From positions 38,831-102,830 of the forward strand of contig NZ_KN050690.1 of NCBI RefSeq assembly GCF_000745455.1: DNA of 64,000 nt, read 5' to 3'. The notes under the pieces were generated by a model, which saw nothing but the letters and a program-made list of their open reading frames with translations, had not been told where the DNA came from and ran no database searches. Origin of the DNA: Mesoaciditoga lauensis cd-1655R = DSM 25116 (GTDB taxonomy: Bacteria; Thermotogota; Thermotogae; Mesoaciditogales; Mesoaciditogaceae). Every line of letters begins with the position of its first letter. Position 1 is the stretch's first letter. Of the stretch, positions 8,587-18,400 are shown in pieces. The position numbers were made by a program, and so were the translations under genes.

Positions 8587-8930
8587 TACATTGTGCGTCA
8601 ATGCTACAAAGTATTTCAAAAAAGGATTAAATCTCGCCTTCGAAGTACTTGTCAGAACATATGAGCTCTCCATCTGGAAATTCATAAATATGAGGTTGAG
8701 AGGCACAGGACGTGCCGAGAAAGCGAAGCACTCATGGACGAGTGTCTGAGCGTGCCTCATATTTTGAATTGTAAGATGGAAAAAAGAGCGAATCCGTTCT
8801 GACAGGACTTCGAAAAAATTACCTTGGTCGCTTGGAAAGCGGTAGTAAAATGTCAAAGGATGCTATTATTCGAAATATGTTATCCACACAAATTCGCAGA
8901 GAACTATAAAAAACTCACATTGTGCGTGAG
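8587..8930 (+). repeat. R1 element, long form, copy A
   Basis: About 344 bp, noncoding, and most of the 617-base gap between cas6 and mnmA. It starts with TTGTGCGTCAATGCTACAAA and ends at CTCACATTGTGCGTGAG. Two long arms pair imperfectly: CGAAGTACTTGTCAGAAC (8640) against GTTCTGACAGGACTTCG (8797), and further in AATATGAGG against CCTCATATT. Between them is a core with two small hairpins, GGCAC-AGGAC-GTGCC (8702-8716) and CACTC-ATGGAC-GAGTG (8730-8745). Frames on both strands here are by-products of the repeat. The rest of the gap (8470-8586) shows nothing recognisable. Confidence 0.85.
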
Positions 8931-8946
8931 TGATTCGCTATTCATT

Positions 8947-9990
8947 TCAACTATTTACCATCGTTCCTCCACCCAAAAGATATTTCCCATCATAAAATGC
9001 CAATAATTGCCCCGGAACTGGTAAAACCTTTTCTGAAAATTTCACAACAGTTCTTTCACCAAAATTCACATGACACGGCACCTTTTTTGTGGTGCTTCTT
9101 ACTTTACATTCACAATCCACTTCTTCGGGCAAATCCACTTGAAGGTTCACATCAACAACTTGTGCGCTCTTTTTGTAAAGCTCTTCTTTTTTTCCAACGA
9201 CGACTATATTCTTTGATGCTATTATGTCAACAACATACACTCGCTCGCCAACTGCGACGCCCAATCCTTTTCTTTGTCCTATGGTGTAAAGTTGATAGCC
9301 TTCATGCTCTCCTACCACTTTTCCACTTGTATCTATGATCTTCCCCTTTTTGAGAGGAACGCCACTTTTTTTAAAAAACGATCTCATGTCGCCGTCGGGT
9401 ATGAAACACACATCCTGGCTGTCTGGTTTTGAAGAAACCACCAAATCGTTATCTTGGGCTATCTTCCTCACTTCATCTTTTTTGTATTCACCTATCGGTA
9501 GTAGCAATCCTTTTAATATTTCTTTTTGAACAAGCGCCAAAAAGTAGGATTGATCTTTTTTTTCATCTTTTGCCACTAAGAGTCTTCCATTATCTATTCG
9601 CGTGTAATGACCGGTCGCATATAACTCAGCTCCTACTTTGTCAGCAAATTTTTTCAGATAAAAGAATTTTATCTTTCTATTGCACTTCACACAAGGATTG
9701 GGCGTTAAACCATGTTGATATCCCTTAATAAAATCTTCTATTATTTCTTTTTTGAATTCTTTGTGGATATCGATCACGTGTAATTCAACGTCCAATTTTT
9801 GAGCTATCTTTTTCACATCTCTTGTATCATCAGGGCTACAACAGACTTTATGAATCAATTTGTACTGAGAAAAGAAAATATCCGGTTCCGTTTTAAAATG
9901 CACGCCAACCACTTTATAGCCTCTTTGTTTTAAAAGCCATGCTGTCACAGCACTGTCTACTCCGCCGCTCATTGCAACTGCAACTTCCAT
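8947..9990 (-). CDS. mnmA: tRNA-specific 2-thiouridylase MnmA
   Basis: With the start at 9990 the protein has 347 residues and begins MEVAVAMSGGVDSAV, the PP-loop ATP-binding motif. An AAAGGTG site precedes this ATG; the ten-residue extension in the open frame is unlikely. The two catalytic cysteines are visible in TPNPCVKCN (about 95) and SQDVCFIPDG (about 195). The C-terminal beta-barrel ends YLLGGGTM. MnmA thiolates U34 of Lys, Glu and Gln tRNAs using persulfide sulfur. It stands alone, divergent from the rhomboid-rpoN operon. Confidence 0.95.
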   Translation of the reverse strand: MEVAVAMSGGVDSAVTAWLLKQRGYKVVGVHFKTEPDIFFSQYKLIHKVCCSPDDTRDVKKIAQKLDVELHVIDIHKEFKKEIIEDFIKGYQHGLTPNPCVKCNRKIKFFYLKKFADKVGAELYATGHYTRIDNGRLLVAKDEKKDQSYFLALVQKEILKGLLLPIGEYKKDEVRKIAQDNDLVVSSKPDSQDVCFIPDGDMRSFFKKSGVPLKKGKIIDTSGKVVGEHEGYQLYTIGQRKGLGVAVGERVYVVDIIASKNIVVVGKKEELYKKSAQVVDVNLQVDLPEEVDCECKVRSTTKKVPCHVNFGERTVVKFSEKVLPVPGQLLAFYDGKYLLGGGTMVNS

Positions 9991-10025
9991 ATTTTCACCT
10001 TTTCCACCTTTCCAGATCATGATCT

Positions 10026-10053
10026 TTGATTTTATTCTTTCAAATGTTATAAT
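10026..10053 (+). promoter_or_regulatory. Promoter of the rhomboid-rpoN operon
   Basis: TTGATT (10026-10031), 16 bases, then TATAAT (10048-10053). The element lies 24 bases before the chosen rhomboid start, in the short divergent gap with mnmA. Confidence 0.65.
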
Positions 10054-10077
10054 TTTGAAAAGTAAAGGGTGATCTAT

Positions 10078-10998
10078 TTGAAAAAATTTTCCTGGACCGT
10101 ATCTATAATACTAATTAATTTTGTCATTTTGGTGTCGATCGAACTTTTAGGCGGGCCAACGATTTACAACCTCCTAAAATTTGGAGGTCAATGGGGTCCG
10201 CTTGTTGCCAACGGTGAATGGTATAGAGTTGTTACGGCAATGTTTGTCCACGCTGGATGGCTCCATCTTTTGTTCAACATGTACGCTTTGTACTATTTAG
10301 GTTTGCTCGTTGAAGGCATATACGGTTCATCTAAATTCTTGTTTGTTTATTTTATCACAGGTGTCGTTGGAAATTTGTTGAGCCAGGTTTTCTATTTTTC
10401 AGTCCCATCGGTAGGGGCAAGCGGTGCAATATTCGGGCTTGTAGGGCTGCTTTTATCGGCAACGTATTTTAGAAAAGATTTTCCATCGGTTTTGAGGAGA
10501 AGCTTACTTGTTTCCCTAGTTCCAATGGTGATTTTCAACATCGCATATGGGTTTATACCAGGCACAGACATAAACAACGCGGCACACTTAGGTGGCTTCG
10601 CAACAGGTTTGTTCTTGGGTTATCTCATTTCACCAGGACAAAGTTGGGCATGGAAGAAAAAAGTATGGAAAACATTGGAAATAGGGGTATTGCTTACTAC
10701 TGTTGCATCATTTGTAGGTCTCGCCAACAACAATTCCATAGTAACTTTGCAACCAACTGTAAACTTCGCCAATTCTTACTCAAAGATCATATACGAGCTT
10801 GATAACGGATATACCCCTTCAAAAATAGAAATAGAACTTTTAAAACCTTTTGATAAAGAAACAACCGCTTTAAAAAACGATCTGGATTCATACTTAGAAA
10901 ACGGTACGCCTTCTTTAAACATCTTAAATCAAGAATATGAAAGGTGGATAGAAAAGGTGAAAACAAGGTACAAAGGCTTGATAAGGAGCACAGAATGA
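10078..10998 (+). CDS. Rhomboid family intramembrane serine protease
   Basis: The protein has about 306 residues, with the TTG start at 10078 preferred because AAAGGGTG lies at the right distance before it; a GTG at 10069 is the alternative. Several membrane helices surround the motifs HAGWLHLLFNMYALYYLG, GASGAIFGLVG (catalytic Ser) and NNAAHLGGFATG (catalytic His). These are the Ser-His dyad and gate-region signatures of S54 proteases, which cleave transmembrane substrates. A soluble C-terminal tail of about 90 residues follows. The substrate is unknown. The stop overlaps the rpoN start as ATGA. Confidence 0.9.
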   Translation: MKKFSWTVSIILINFVILVSIELLGGPTIYNLLKFGGQWGPLVANGEWYRVVTAMFVHAGWLHLLFNMYALYYLGLLVEGIYGSSKFLFVYFITGVVGNLLSQVFYFSVPSVGASGAIFGLVGLLLSATYFRKDFPSVLRRSLLVSLVPMVIFNIAYGFIPGTDINNAAHLGGFATGLFLGYLISPGQSWAWKKKVWKTLEIGVLLTTVASFVGLANNNSIVTLQPTVNFANSYSKIIYELDNGYTPSKIEIELLKPFDKETTALKNDLDSYLENGTPSLNILNQEYERWIEKVKTRYKGLIRSTE

Positions 10999-12269
10999 AA
11001 AACAGAATTTCTCAGAATTTGAAACTGTCAAACAGACTTATATTGACAAATAAAGTTTTACTTTCTTTACATTTGCTAGAAGAAAACGTCATGGACTTGG
11101 AAGAAGAGATCACGGAAATAATAGAGGAAAATCCATTTTTAGAAGCTGAGTTTCAGACTCCGCGTATAAGGGCAAATAAAAAGAAAGCCGGTGAAAATTC
11201 TGAAGATGCAATGGAAAACACCGGCATGCGGGGGAAAACTCTTAGAACGCACTTAATTGAACAGATATATGCTTTGAACATAGAAAACGAATTGGAAGAG
11301 ATAATTTTAACGTTGGTGGATTTATTGGATATTCATGGTTTTTTAACCATGTCTCCGTCTGAAATAGCGAATGAATTCAACTTTGAAGAAGAAAAAGTCC
11401 GCAAAATGATAGAACTTCTCAAAAGCTTAGATCCACCTGGCGTAGGATGTGAAAACGTTAAGGAGGCCCTTTTGCAGCAAACCGACGATGTGAATGTGAA
11501 AACTTTGATAGAGAACATTGAAGAATTGCAAAGGGATCCACATAGCCTGATGAAGAAGTTGAATCTTTCGATGGAAGAATTTGAAGAAAGTGTTCAAAAA
11601 TTGAAATCGTTGAACCCCTATCCCGCCAACGGCTTTGCCGATTCGGAATACACGAAATACGTTGAGCCAGATATAGTGGTGATTGAATCAAATGGCAAAT
11701 ATTCGGTTTTTGTAAACGAAATATTCGACGTTAAGATATCCGCTTCAAACGTGTATGAAAAGTTGATGGAATCTGAAGATGAAGAGAACAGAAAATTTGC
11801 CAAAGAGCTGTTTGACAAAGCTAAGAATTTTGTAGATTCTCTTAATAGAAGACGAGAAACGCTGTTGAAATTGGGAAAGATATTGGTAGAAAAAGAAAAA
11901 AGCTTTTTGGAAGGCTCAAGAGTTGTTCCACTGAGAATATCCGAAATAGCAAACGAAATCGAACTAAGCCTTTCAACAGTTGCAAGAGCGGTTTCAACCA
12001 AGTACATAAAAACGCCTCGAGGAGTTTATCCTTTAAAGTTCTTCTTTTCAAGAGCCGTTTATTCTTCAAACAACGGAAAAGTTTCAAGAGACGAGGTAAA
12101 AGACAAAATAAAATACATCATCGATAACGAGGATAAGAGGAAGCCTTTGACGGATGAACAAATCGTTGAAAGGTTGAAGTCTCAAGGCATAAAACTGAGC
12201 AGAAGAGTTGTTGCAAAATACAGAGAAGAACTCATGATACCTTCTTCTAACAAAAGGAGAATGAAGTGA
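10995..12269 (+). CDS. rpoN: RNA polymerase sigma-54 factor
   Basis: The 424-residue protein starts at ATG 10995, preceded by AAGGAG and overlapping the rhomboid stop. The N terminus has the activator-interacting region I (ISQNLKLSNRLILTNKVLLS and IIEENPFLE). The core-binding region and helix-turn-helix (LRISEIANEIELSLSTVARAVS) follow, and the C-terminal RpoN box reads LSRRVVAKYRE, close to the usual ARRTVAKYRE. It recruits polymerase to -24/-12 promoters and needs an AAA+ activator, none of which is encoded in this window. Its position inside a metabolic operon is unremarkable. Confidence 0.95.
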   Translation: MKNRISQNLKLSNRLILTNKVLLSLHLLEENVMDLEEEITEIIEENPFLEAEFQTPRIRANKKKAGENSEDAMENTGMRGKTLRTHLIEQIYALNIENELEEIILTLVDLLDIHGFLTMSPSEIANEFNFEEEKVRKMIELLKSLDPPGVGCENVKEALLQQTDDVNVKTLIENIEELQRDPHSLMKKLNLSMEEFEESVQKLKSLNPYPANGFADSEYTKYVEPDIVVIESNGKYSVFVNEIFDVKISASNVYEKLMESEDEENRKFAKELFDKAKNFVDSLNRRRETLLKLGKILVEKEKSFLEGSRVVPLRISEIANEIELSLSTVARAVSTKYIKTPRGVYPLKFFFSRAVYSSNNGKVSRDEVKDKIKYIIDNEDKRKPLTDEQIVERLKSQGIKLSRRVVAKYREELMIPSSNKRRMK

Positions 12270-12937
12270 AGACGATAATTTTTGCAGGCGGAGAATATAC
12301 CCACCCCGTTTTTTACGAGAAGATATCTCAAAAATGCGATTTCAAAATAGCCGCGGATTCGGGAGCGGAATTCATGAGGAAGATAAAGATTTTTCCAGAT
12401 CTTCTCATAGGAGACATGGACTCCATAACGGAAAAAACTCTGATCTTTTACGAAAAGCAAGGTGTTAAGGTAAAAAGATTTCCATCCCATAAAGACGAGA
12501 TAGACACCGAGTTGGCGTTGAATGAAGCCATAGAAAACGGATCAGATCTTATTTTAATAGCTGGTGCTTTTGGCAATAGATTGGATCAAACGATAGCGGT
12601 TTTCAGGTTGATGCAAAGGGCCAAGAACATAGTCCTTTTCAACGAGAAATTGTATGCGATATGGATAGAGAAGAAGATAACCCTTTCAAGTGCAAAGGGT
12701 GAACTATGGTCCGTTATCCCTTTGAGGAAAGATGTTAACAACGTGAGTTTGAGTGGCTTTGAATACTCCATAAAAGATAGAAAGATGGAGTATCTGAAAC
12801 CTTATGGCGTTAGCAACGAAGCTTTGGGCGAAAAAGTTACGATCGATCCAGGGAATGGCGATCTGTTGATTTTCAGATATCACGATGGAAAAATAGATTG
12901 GGTGGAGGAGTTATTTGAAATTTTTAAAGCGAGGTGA
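12266..12937 (+). CDS. thiN: Thiamine pyrophosphokinase
   Basis: The 223-residue protein begins at a GTG overlapping the rpoN stop. The N-terminal domain has IAADSGAEF, LLIGDMDSI and HKDEIDTELAL, the acidic metal/ATP-binding motifs of thiamine pyrophosphokinase, then AGAFGNRLDQTIA. The C-terminal beta domain would bind thiamine. The enzyme transfers pyrophosphate from ATP to thiamine to make ThDP, the cofactor of the pyruvate oxidoreductase encoded a few kilobases downstream. It overlaps the next gene's open frame by 4 bases. Confidence 0.92.
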   Translation: MKTIIFAGGEYTHPVFYEKISQKCDFKIAADSGAEFMRKIKIFPDLLIGDMDSITEKTLIFYEKQGVKVKRFPSHKDEIDTELALNEAIENGSDLILIAGAFGNRLDQTIAVFRLMQRAKNIVLFNEKLYAIWIEKKITLSSAKGELWSVIPLRKDVNNVSLSGFEYSIKDRKMEYLKPYGVSNEALGEKVTIDPGNGDLLIFRYHDGKIDWVEELFEIFKAR

Positions 12938-12942
12938 GCAAT

Positions 12943-13809
12943 ATGGATGGAGGAAAGACGATACGGCAGTTGAAAAAAGAGGCGATGGTTTTAAAGATCA
13001 AAGGCTACTACAACATGAGAAAGTCAGAATTGGTGGAAGCCATATCGAAGCGAAAGATGGAACTCGCCAAGATGTCTCATGAGTTGAAAAACATGAAAAT
13101 TCACCAGCTTCGAACTTTTGCCAAAAAAATAGGGCTGAAGATGTCAAGGAAAACAACTAAGAACGATCTTGTGAAGATGATCTCAGAGGTATTTTCAAAT
13201 TGGAAAGAGGGAGAAGGTGAAAACAAAAAACCCGTAGGAGTTACTTCAACGTTTACACCTTCCAAATCTGAAAAAAAGATCACATCCACAATCACCTTGC
13301 CATCATCCTATAATACGGACAAGCTTGTTGGATTAGAAGTCAACCCCAATTGGATACATTTCTATTGGGATTTTAAAGAGGAAACAAAGAAGGTGTTGAA
13401 AGCCCATTCCCCAGTTGTGTTGAGAATTTACGATGTAACTTACATAAACTTCAATGGGGCAAACGCAAACCGCACCTTTGAATTGGAATTGGATCCCGAA
13501 ACTAGAAAATACTACGTCCAGGTTCCAAATGCAGCTGCTGATTACATAGCAGAGCTGGGGTATAAAGAAGGAGATCGCTTTGTTCCAATTCTGAGATCCA
13601 ATTTGGTTTCCACGCCTCCATCCTCGCCAAGAATTTCTCAGATGGAGATCTGGATGGACTTGAAAACACAGCAAAGATTCTCTGAAATAGGCGTTCTCAA
13701 AGGAATAAGTCATGTAGAAAAGCTTGTTGGAGTTTCATCCATGCCACCTTCCAATAAGGCATCAGGAGGAGGTTCCTTTATTTGGATGAGTGGGAGGAAA
13801 AAATCATGA
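12943..13809 (+). CDS. DUF4912 domain protein with SAP-like N terminus
   Basis: The 288-residue protein starts at ATG 12943 behind GAGGTG; a GTG at 12934 is less well placed. Residues 1-85 are basic and helical with two SAP/Rho-N-like repeats (TIRQLKKEAMVLKIKGYYNM and MKIHQLRTFAKKIGLKM), which often bind nucleic acid. The second half is a DUF4912 domain (VNPNWIHFYWDF, VVLRIYDVTYI, YIAELGY). Its biochemical function is not known. It overlaps the GH57 gene by 4 bases; such pairing with alpha-glucan enzymes suggests a link to glycogen metabolism, but this is inference. Confidence 0.75.
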   Translation: MDGGKTIRQLKKEAMVLKIKGYYNMRKSELVEAISKRKMELAKMSHELKNMKIHQLRTFAKKIGLKMSRKTTKNDLVKMISEVFSNWKEGEGENKKPVGVTSTFTPSKSEKKITSTITLPSSYNTDKLVGLEVNPNWIHFYWDFKEETKKVLKAHSPVVLRIYDVTYINFNGANANRTFELELDPETRKYYVQVPNAAADYIAELGYKEGDRFVPILRSNLVSTPPSSPRISQMEIWMDLKTQQRFSEIGVLKGISHVEKLVGVSSMPPSNKASGGGSFIWMSGRKKS

Positions 13810-15389
13810 AGGGAAAGTTTTTGGTGATGCTCCATGCTCATCTTCCTTACGTAAATCATCCAGATCACCCTTACTTCATGGAGGAGAATTGGCTGTTTGA
13901 AGCCATGACGGAAACTTACATTCCTCTTCTCATGACGTTCAAGCGCTTGTTGAGGGACAACGTCCCGTTCGGTGTAACGATGTCTTTAACTCCACCCTTG
14001 CTTGAAATGTTATCCAACAAAACGCTTCAAGAAAAGTATCGTAAGCATCTCATTTCTCTGATAGAGCTGGCCGAAAAAGAGGTAAAAATTACCAAAAATG
14101 AAGAACCTTTGAAGCATTTGTGCGCCAAGAAATACTTGAACGACTTCAAAGAAACTCTTGATTTCTTTGATTCGTGTAACGGGAATCTTATAAAAGAATT
14201 CCAGGAAGTGGAAAAGAGCGGGAATCTAGAGCTGATAACCTGTAACGCCACTCACGGCTTCTTACCGTTAATGAGAATTAATCCGAAGGCTGTTCATGCC
14301 CAAGTTGCTTTGGGAGTAAAAGCTTTTAAGGAAAGAGTTGGAAAAGATCCGAAAGGTATGTGGCTTGCCGAATGTGGGTACTATCCCGGTTTGGATAAAG
14401 AATTAGCCGAACAAGGAATAAATTTCTTCTTCGTTGACTCACATGCACTGTGGTATGGAGACGTTCCACCTCGCTACGATGTTTACAGACCTGTTATGAC
14501 TCCCCACAACGTTTTTGTCTTTGCAAGGGATCCAGAATCAAGCGAACAAGTGTGGTCCGCTCAATTCGGGTACCCGGGCGATTTTAATTACCGAGAATTT
14601 TACAGGGACATAGGGTTTGATAGGGATTTGGATTACATAAGACCTTACATAGATCCGGCAGGAAATAGAACAAATACGGGAATAAAGTATTACAAAATCA
14701 CCGGGAACGTCGGTCTGAGCGATAAAGCGTTGTACGATCCAGAGATGGCATTGAAAACAGCACAAAACCATGCAAGAGACTTTGTGAACAAAAAATCGGA
14801 TCAAGCCCAGCGTTTAATGCACTCTATGGAAATAGAACCCGTAATAGTTGCCCCTTTCGATGCTGAGCTTTTTGGTCATTGGTGGTATGAAGGCCCATAT
14901 TTTTTGGAATTCTTGTTTAGGGAAATGGCAAATTCACCTTACGTGGAATCATCAACTCCGTCGAAGGTCATATCCACTTTGGAAAGCGTACAGGTTCTCA
15001 CACCTGCCATGTCAACGTGGGGAGCCAACGGTTACAATGAGACCTGGTTGAATGGAACGAACGATTGGATATATCCACATCTACACCAGGCGGAAAGAAA
15101 CATGACGGAATTGGCGCAAAAATACAAAGACGCCACTGATCCGTTGTACATTCGAGCTTTGAATATGTGCGCGAGGGAGCTCATGCTGGCAGAGTCGAGT
15201 GATTGGGCGTTCATAATGACGACGGGGACAACTGTTGAATATGCTGTTAACAGAACCAAAACACATTTATCACGTTTCCTTGAGTTATATGACGCAATAA
15301 AAGAGCATAATATAAATGAAAAATTGTTAGAATATTACGAGTGGATAGATCCCATCTTTCCTTACATGGATTACAGACTTTACGCGTGA
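13806..15389 (+). CDS. GH57 1,4-alpha-glucan branching enzyme
   Basis: With ATG 13806, behind GGGAGG, the protein has 527 residues. It carries the family GH57 motifs in order: HAHLPYV (motif 1), the catalytic nucleophile in GMWLAECGYYPG, the acid/base Asp in APFDAELFGHWWYEG, and SSDWAFI near the C terminus. This set matches the archaeal/Thermotogal GH57 branching enzymes rather than GH57 amylases. It would introduce alpha-1,6 branches in glycogen in the cytoplasm; no signal peptide is present. Exact specificity between branching enzyme and 4-alpha-glucanotransferase is the main uncertainty. Confidence 0.87.
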   Translation: MKGKFLVMLHAHLPYVNHPDHPYFMEENWLFEAMTETYIPLLMTFKRLLRDNVPFGVTMSLTPPLLEMLSNKTLQEKYRKHLISLIELAEKEVKITKNEEPLKHLCAKKYLNDFKETLDFFDSCNGNLIKEFQEVEKSGNLELITCNATHGFLPLMRINPKAVHAQVALGVKAFKERVGKDPKGMWLAECGYYPGLDKELAEQGINFFFVDSHALWYGDVPPRYDVYRPVMTPHNVFVFARDPESSEQVWSAQFGYPGDFNYREFYRDIGFDRDLDYIRPYIDPAGNRTNTGIKYYKITGNVGLSDKALYDPEMALKTAQNHARDFVNKKSDQAQRLMHSMEIEPVIVAPFDAELFGHWWYEGPYFLEFLFREMANSPYVESSTPSKVISTLESVQVLTPAMSTWGANGYNETWLNGTNDWIYPHLHQAERNMTELAQKYKDATDPLYIRALNMCARELMLAESSDWAFIMTTGTTVEYAVNRTKTHLSRFLELYDAIKEHNINEKLLEYYEWIDPIFPYMDYRLYA

Positions 15390-15461
15390 GGCGGAATGCT
15401 GAGATGGTAATAAGGGCGTAAACAATACGTCTCGAAAAAAAGAGTAGGAGGTAAGTAAAAG

Positions 15462-18400
15462 ATGGCAAAAGAAATGAAAACGATGGACGGAAATACCGCA
15501 GCGGCCCATGTTGCATATGCATTTACGGAAGTTGCGGCTATATTTCCGATCACCCCTTCCTCTCCTATGGCCGAATTGGTAGACTATTGGTCAGCAAAGG
15601 GAAGAAAAAACGTCTTTGGTCAAAGGGTAAAAGTCGTAGAAATGCAATCTGAAGGGGGCGCCTCTGGAGCTGTTCACGGTTCCCTTGCAGCGGGAGCTTT
15701 AACAACAACGTTCACGGCTTCGCAGGGATTGCTCTTGATGATTCCTAACATGTACAAAATAGCAGGAGAACTTTTGCCTGGGGTATTCCATGTGGCGGCT
15801 CGTTCAATAGCCGGACATGCCCTATCGATATTCGGCGATCATTCAGATGTCATGGCAACTCGCCAAACGGGTTTTGCGCTCTTGGCCTCTGGAAGTGTTC
15901 AGGAAGTCATGGATCTTGGAAGCATAGCCCATCTTTCGGCTATAAAATCACGCATTCCATTCTTGCATTTCTTCGATGGATTCAGAACATCTCACGAAGT
16001 ACAAAAAATAGAGGTTTTGGATTACGATGATCTGGCAAAGCTTTTGGATTACGATGCTGTCAAGGCGTTCAAGGATAGAGCTTTGAACCCAGAGCATCCA
16101 AAGACGATGGGGACTGCTCAAAATCCGGATATCTATTTCCAAGCAAAAGAATCCGCCAACAGATTCTACGAAGCCACGCCGGATATAGTTGCGGAATACA
16201 TGAAAGAGATATCTAAATTGACTGGCAGAGAGTACAAACCATTTAACTACTATGGGGATCCAGAAGCTGAAAGGGTAATCGTTGCCATGGGTTCTGTAAC
16301 GGAAACTGCCGAAGAAACCGTCGATTACCTCATGAAAAAAGGAGAAAAGGTTGGACTCATAAAGGTTCATCTTTACAGACCTTTCTCTGAAAAATACTTC
16401 TTTGACGTCTTACCAAAAACCGTCAAAGTCATAGGTGTACTTGACAGGACAAAAGAACCAGGTTCTCTTGGCGAACCTCTGTACGAAGATGTACGTACGA
16501 TGTTCTATGGAAAGGAAAATGCACCTGTCATCGTTGGAGGTCGCTACGGATTGAGTTCAAAAGATACGACACCATCTCAGATAAATGCCGTATTTGAGAA
16601 TTTGAGAAATTCCACTCCAAAGGATCATTTCACGATAGGCATAATTGACGACGTGACACACACATCATTGGAAGTAAAAGAAGAGATATCCACAGAGGAT
16701 CCAGAAACGATCAGATGCAAATTCTGGGGATTCGGTTCTGATGGAACGGTGGGTGCTAACAAACAGGCGATAAAGATCATAGGTGATAACACCGATTTCT
16801 ACGCCCAGGGATACTTCTCTTACGATTCTAAGAAATCAGGAGGCGTTACCGTCTCTCACCTTAGATTTGGTAAAAATCCTATCAGATCTACCTATCTTAT
16901 AAACACCGCCGATTACATAGCCTGTCACAAACAGTCTTACGTTTACAGATACGACGTACTTAGCGGTTTGAAAAAGGGTGGCACGTTTGTTTTAAACACG
17001 AATTGGTCGGAAAAAGATCTGGACACCTATTTGCCCGCAAAGATGAAGAAGTACATCGCCGAAAACGATATAAACTTCTACATCATAGATGCCACTAAGA
17101 TAGCGATGGAAATAGGACTTGGAACAAGGATAAATATGATAATGCAATCCGCATTCTTTAAACTTGCCAACGTCATTCCGATAGATGACGCTGTCAAATA
17201 TCTCAAAGATGCCATTCAAAAGACATACGGAAGAAAAGGTGAAGACGTTGTCAAGATGAATTACGAAGCCGTTGACCGTGGAATAAACGCTTTGGTCAAA
17301 GTGAACGTTCCATCTTCCTGGAAGAACGCAGAAGAGAAGAAACAAGAAACGGCAGACGAAGACAAACCGGAGTTCGTCAAGAACGTTGCCGATGTTATAA
17401 ACAGGCTTGAAGGAGACAAATTGCCAGTTTCCACGTTTGTTGGAAGAGAAAATGGAGAATTTCCAAACGGTTTGGCCGCTTATGAAAAACGTGGCGTCGC
17501 TGTTATGGTACCGGAGTGGGATGTTAGCAAATGTATCCAATGTAACATGTGTGCGTTTGCTTGTCCTCACGCTGTCATAAGACCATTCCTTCTGAACGAA
17601 GAAGAAGCTGCAAAAGCTCCGGCAGATTTCGTTACCAAGAAAGCTCTGGGTAAGGGAATGGAAAACCTACAGTACAGGATACAAGTTTCCCCTCTCGATT
17701 GTACTGGCTGTGGAGTTTGTGTGGATGTCTGTCCGGCACCCGGAAAAGCTCTTACCATGAAACCTCTGGAAACTCAAGAAAAAGAGATAGAGAACTGGAA
17801 TTTTGCCATAAAAGAAGTTTCTGAAAAGAAACCAATGCCCGTTGAAACGGTTAAGGGAAGCCAATTCTCCAAACCTTTGATGGAATTCTCTGGTGCTTGT
17901 GCAGGTTGTGGAGAAACTCCTTACGTGAAGTTGGCAACCCAGCTCTTTGGCGACAGGATGATAATAGCCAACGCAACCGGTTGTTCATCCATTTGGGGTG
18001 CGTCTGCTCCTTCAACGCCTTACACAGTTAACTCTCAGGGATACGGCCCAGCATGGGCAAATTCTTTGTTTGAAGATAACGCCGAATACGGTCTTGGAAT
18101 GGCAATTGCCGTGAGACAGATCAGGGATAGGCTTGAAGAGCTTATGAAAGAACTCTTGACTCTGGATATCCCACAGGACATGAAAGCACCTTTTGAAGCC
18201 TGGATAAAAGGAAGAGAGGATGCAAACGCTTCCAAAGCGGCAACGCTTGAAATTTTGAAAGTACTCGATAAAGATGTTCAAAATTCAAGGGCTAAAGAAA
18301 TACTTCGAATGATCAAAGAAAGAAAAGACATGCTTATCAAGAAGTCCATATGGGCCATTGGTGGAGACGGATGGGCATACGACATAGGTTACGGCGGCTT

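Noticed and set aside
8720-8755. Kink-turn or ribozyme in the R1 core
   Set aside because: The GAAG/TCTGA internal loop next to the second hairpin has GA steps, but it does not fit the standard kink-turn layout, and no hammerhead or other ribozyme consensus is present.
8567-8856. Open frames on both strands within R1 copy A, with similar proteins at 19.6, 25.7, 43.1, 45.4, 48.6 and 50.4 kb
   Set aside because: The similar peptides (such as TRHAQTLVHECFAFS) recur only because the repeat DNA recurs. Frames differ in start, length and ends between copies, none has a proper ribosome binding site, and the conserved signal is base pairing, not codon use.
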